Positions 23,370 to 23,957 of a DNA stretch of 23,957 nt are shown piece by piece. The notes under the pieces are model-generated. The model was given only the letters and a program-made list of their open reading frames with translations. It searched no databases and was not told the DNA's origin. Numbering within the stretch: position 1 is the first letter of the stretch; each line of letters begins with the position of its first letter. This DNA comes from an uncultured Lachnospiraceae bacterium (GTDB lineage Bacteria > Bacillota > Clostridia > Lachnospirales > Lachnospiraceae): NCBI GenBank assembly GCA_947178465.1, contig CAMWYL010000008.1:1-23957 (forward strand), read 5' to 3'. The translations under genes and the position numbers were made by a program.

Positions 23370-23398
23370 ATTCTAGCATATACCGACAGGGCGCGCAA
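23370..23398 (-). promoter_or_regulatory. Promoter of the two-TM/FHIPEP-like unit
   Basis: TTGCGC (23398-23393), 17-nt spacer ending in TGC, and TAGAAT (23375-23370) on the minus strand: a good extended -10 promoter. It lies in the 114-nt gap after the histidine kinase stop, showing that the kinase and this unit are separate transcripts or partly independent. Confidence 0.7.
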
Positions 23399-23438
23399 TC
23401 CCTATTTCTCCCGGAAAGCTTCCCGAAATACCATATTT

Positions 23439-23957
23439 TTACATGCTTTCCGCCTCAGACACGCCTTCCTGAATTAAAGGGAATCGAACCTCTATCGTAA
23501 ACCGTTGCCCCTCCAGATACGCGTTTGCGGTTCCGCCCATCTGCTCCGCAAAGCGCTTGACGATGGCAAGTCCAAGTCCCGTCGTCTTTCGACTCCTCGA
23601 ACGGTCTGTCGTGTAAAAGCGGTCAAAGATTTTGTCTATATCCTGCGGTTCAATGCTATTCGTCAGGTTCGAGACGCTGACAAGCATCCGTTCTCCCTCC
23701 TTTGCCGCCGCCAACCGGTATCCGCCGGTTCCATGCACCAGCGCATTTCGAATAAGGTTTTCCGTAATCCGGACAAATGCACGCCTGTCTGCCCTGATTC
23801 TGCACGGTCCTTGCTCAAGAAACACCTCCGGTTCACAGCCTTTCCTGCAAAAGTCCTCGTAAAACATGGCTATTGTCTCTGCGAACAGATTCACCGCATT
23901 CAGCTCCTCCGGCTCCACTTCTATCTCTACAGCATCGATCCGTGCATAATCAAATAA
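23439..23957 (-). CDS. Sensor histidine kinase, C-terminal ATPase part (5' end outside window)
   Basis: The frame is open to the window edge, so the N-terminal sensor and phospho-accepting His are not visible. The first visible residues, LFDYARIDA, match the end of the dimerisation helix just after the H-box. The HATPase_c domain has ENLIRNALVHG (N box), DIDKIFDRFYTTDRS, and TTGLGLAIVKRFAEQMGG (G2 box), all normal, so the kinase should be active. The response regulator would be expected further upstream outside the window. A GTG at 23918 is internal, not a start. Whether this kinase controls the neighbouring envelope genes cannot be told. Confidence 0.93.
   Translation of the reverse strand, partial: LFDYARIDAVEIEVEPEELNAVNLFAETIAMFYEDFCRKGCEPEVFLEQGPCRIRADRRAFVRITENLIRNALVHGTGGYRLAAAKEGERMLVSVSNLTNSIEPQDIDKIFDRFYTTDRSRSRKTTGLGLAIVKRFAEQMGGTANAYLEGQRFTIEVRFPLIQEGVSEAESM

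Overview
The window looks like chromosomal DNA from a Gram-positive anaerobe of the Clostridia, most likely Lachnospiraceae. The reasons are strong AGGAGG-type ribosome binding sites, sigma-A-like promoters with 17-nt spacers, many lipoprotein and LysM-type envelope genes, a PTS permease, plant-glycan hydrolases (GH78, GH127) and ThrH/SurE/FolD housekeeping genes. No rRNA, tRNA, CRISPR array, complete insertion sequence or prophage was seen. The family assignment is inference from gene content, not from a marker gene.

Layout. 1-2403 (minus): a trigger-factor-like PPIase lipoprotein followed by a coiled-coil NlpC/P60 peptidoglycan hydrolase whose 3' end runs off the window. 2564-3034 (plus): a small membrane-anchored protein, with a bidirectional terminator behind it. 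3126-7142 (minus): one apparent sugar-use operon, PTS EIIC -> cysteine hydrolase -> GH78 alpha-L-rhamnosidase-like enzyme, read from a clear promoter near 7250. 7316-7852 (minus): a ClbS/DfsB-type protein. 7853-8491: no intact gene, but a frameshifted short gene with a still recognisable promoter and two perfect inverted repeats. 8492-9328: folD. 9329-9681: a repeat element built of related inverted and direct repeats. 9682-12422 (minus): a CmpB-like membrane protein followed by a GH127 beta-L-arabinofuranosidase.

12635-16092 (plus): a B12-binding radical SAM protein, a FruK-like sugar-phosphate kinase and thrH. The 3' end of thrH overlaps convergent surE (minus). 16869-17898: two near-identical short HTH regulators flank a 74-codon orphan gene, with shared AATC-N2/3-GATT dyads and a micro-ORF leader. 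17897-22063 (minus): an envelope cluster of four unrecognised or poorly characterised products (small protein, single-pass membrane protein, LysM protein, lipoprotein). It is interrupted by a set of competing hairpins at 19427-19538. 22333-23324 (minus): a two-TM protein and a standalone FlhA/FHIPEP-like C-terminal domain, bounded by a promoter and a terminator. 23439-23957 (minus): the catalytic end of a sensor histidine kinase cut by the window edge.

Functional themes are plant/host glycan use (rhamnose and arabinose side chains, PTS uptake, FruK) and cell-envelope maintenance or sensing. The least explained parts are the duplicated HTH/orphan-gene module, the frameshifted gene with its operators, the 9.4-9.7 kb repeat, and the solitary FHIPEP-like protein.
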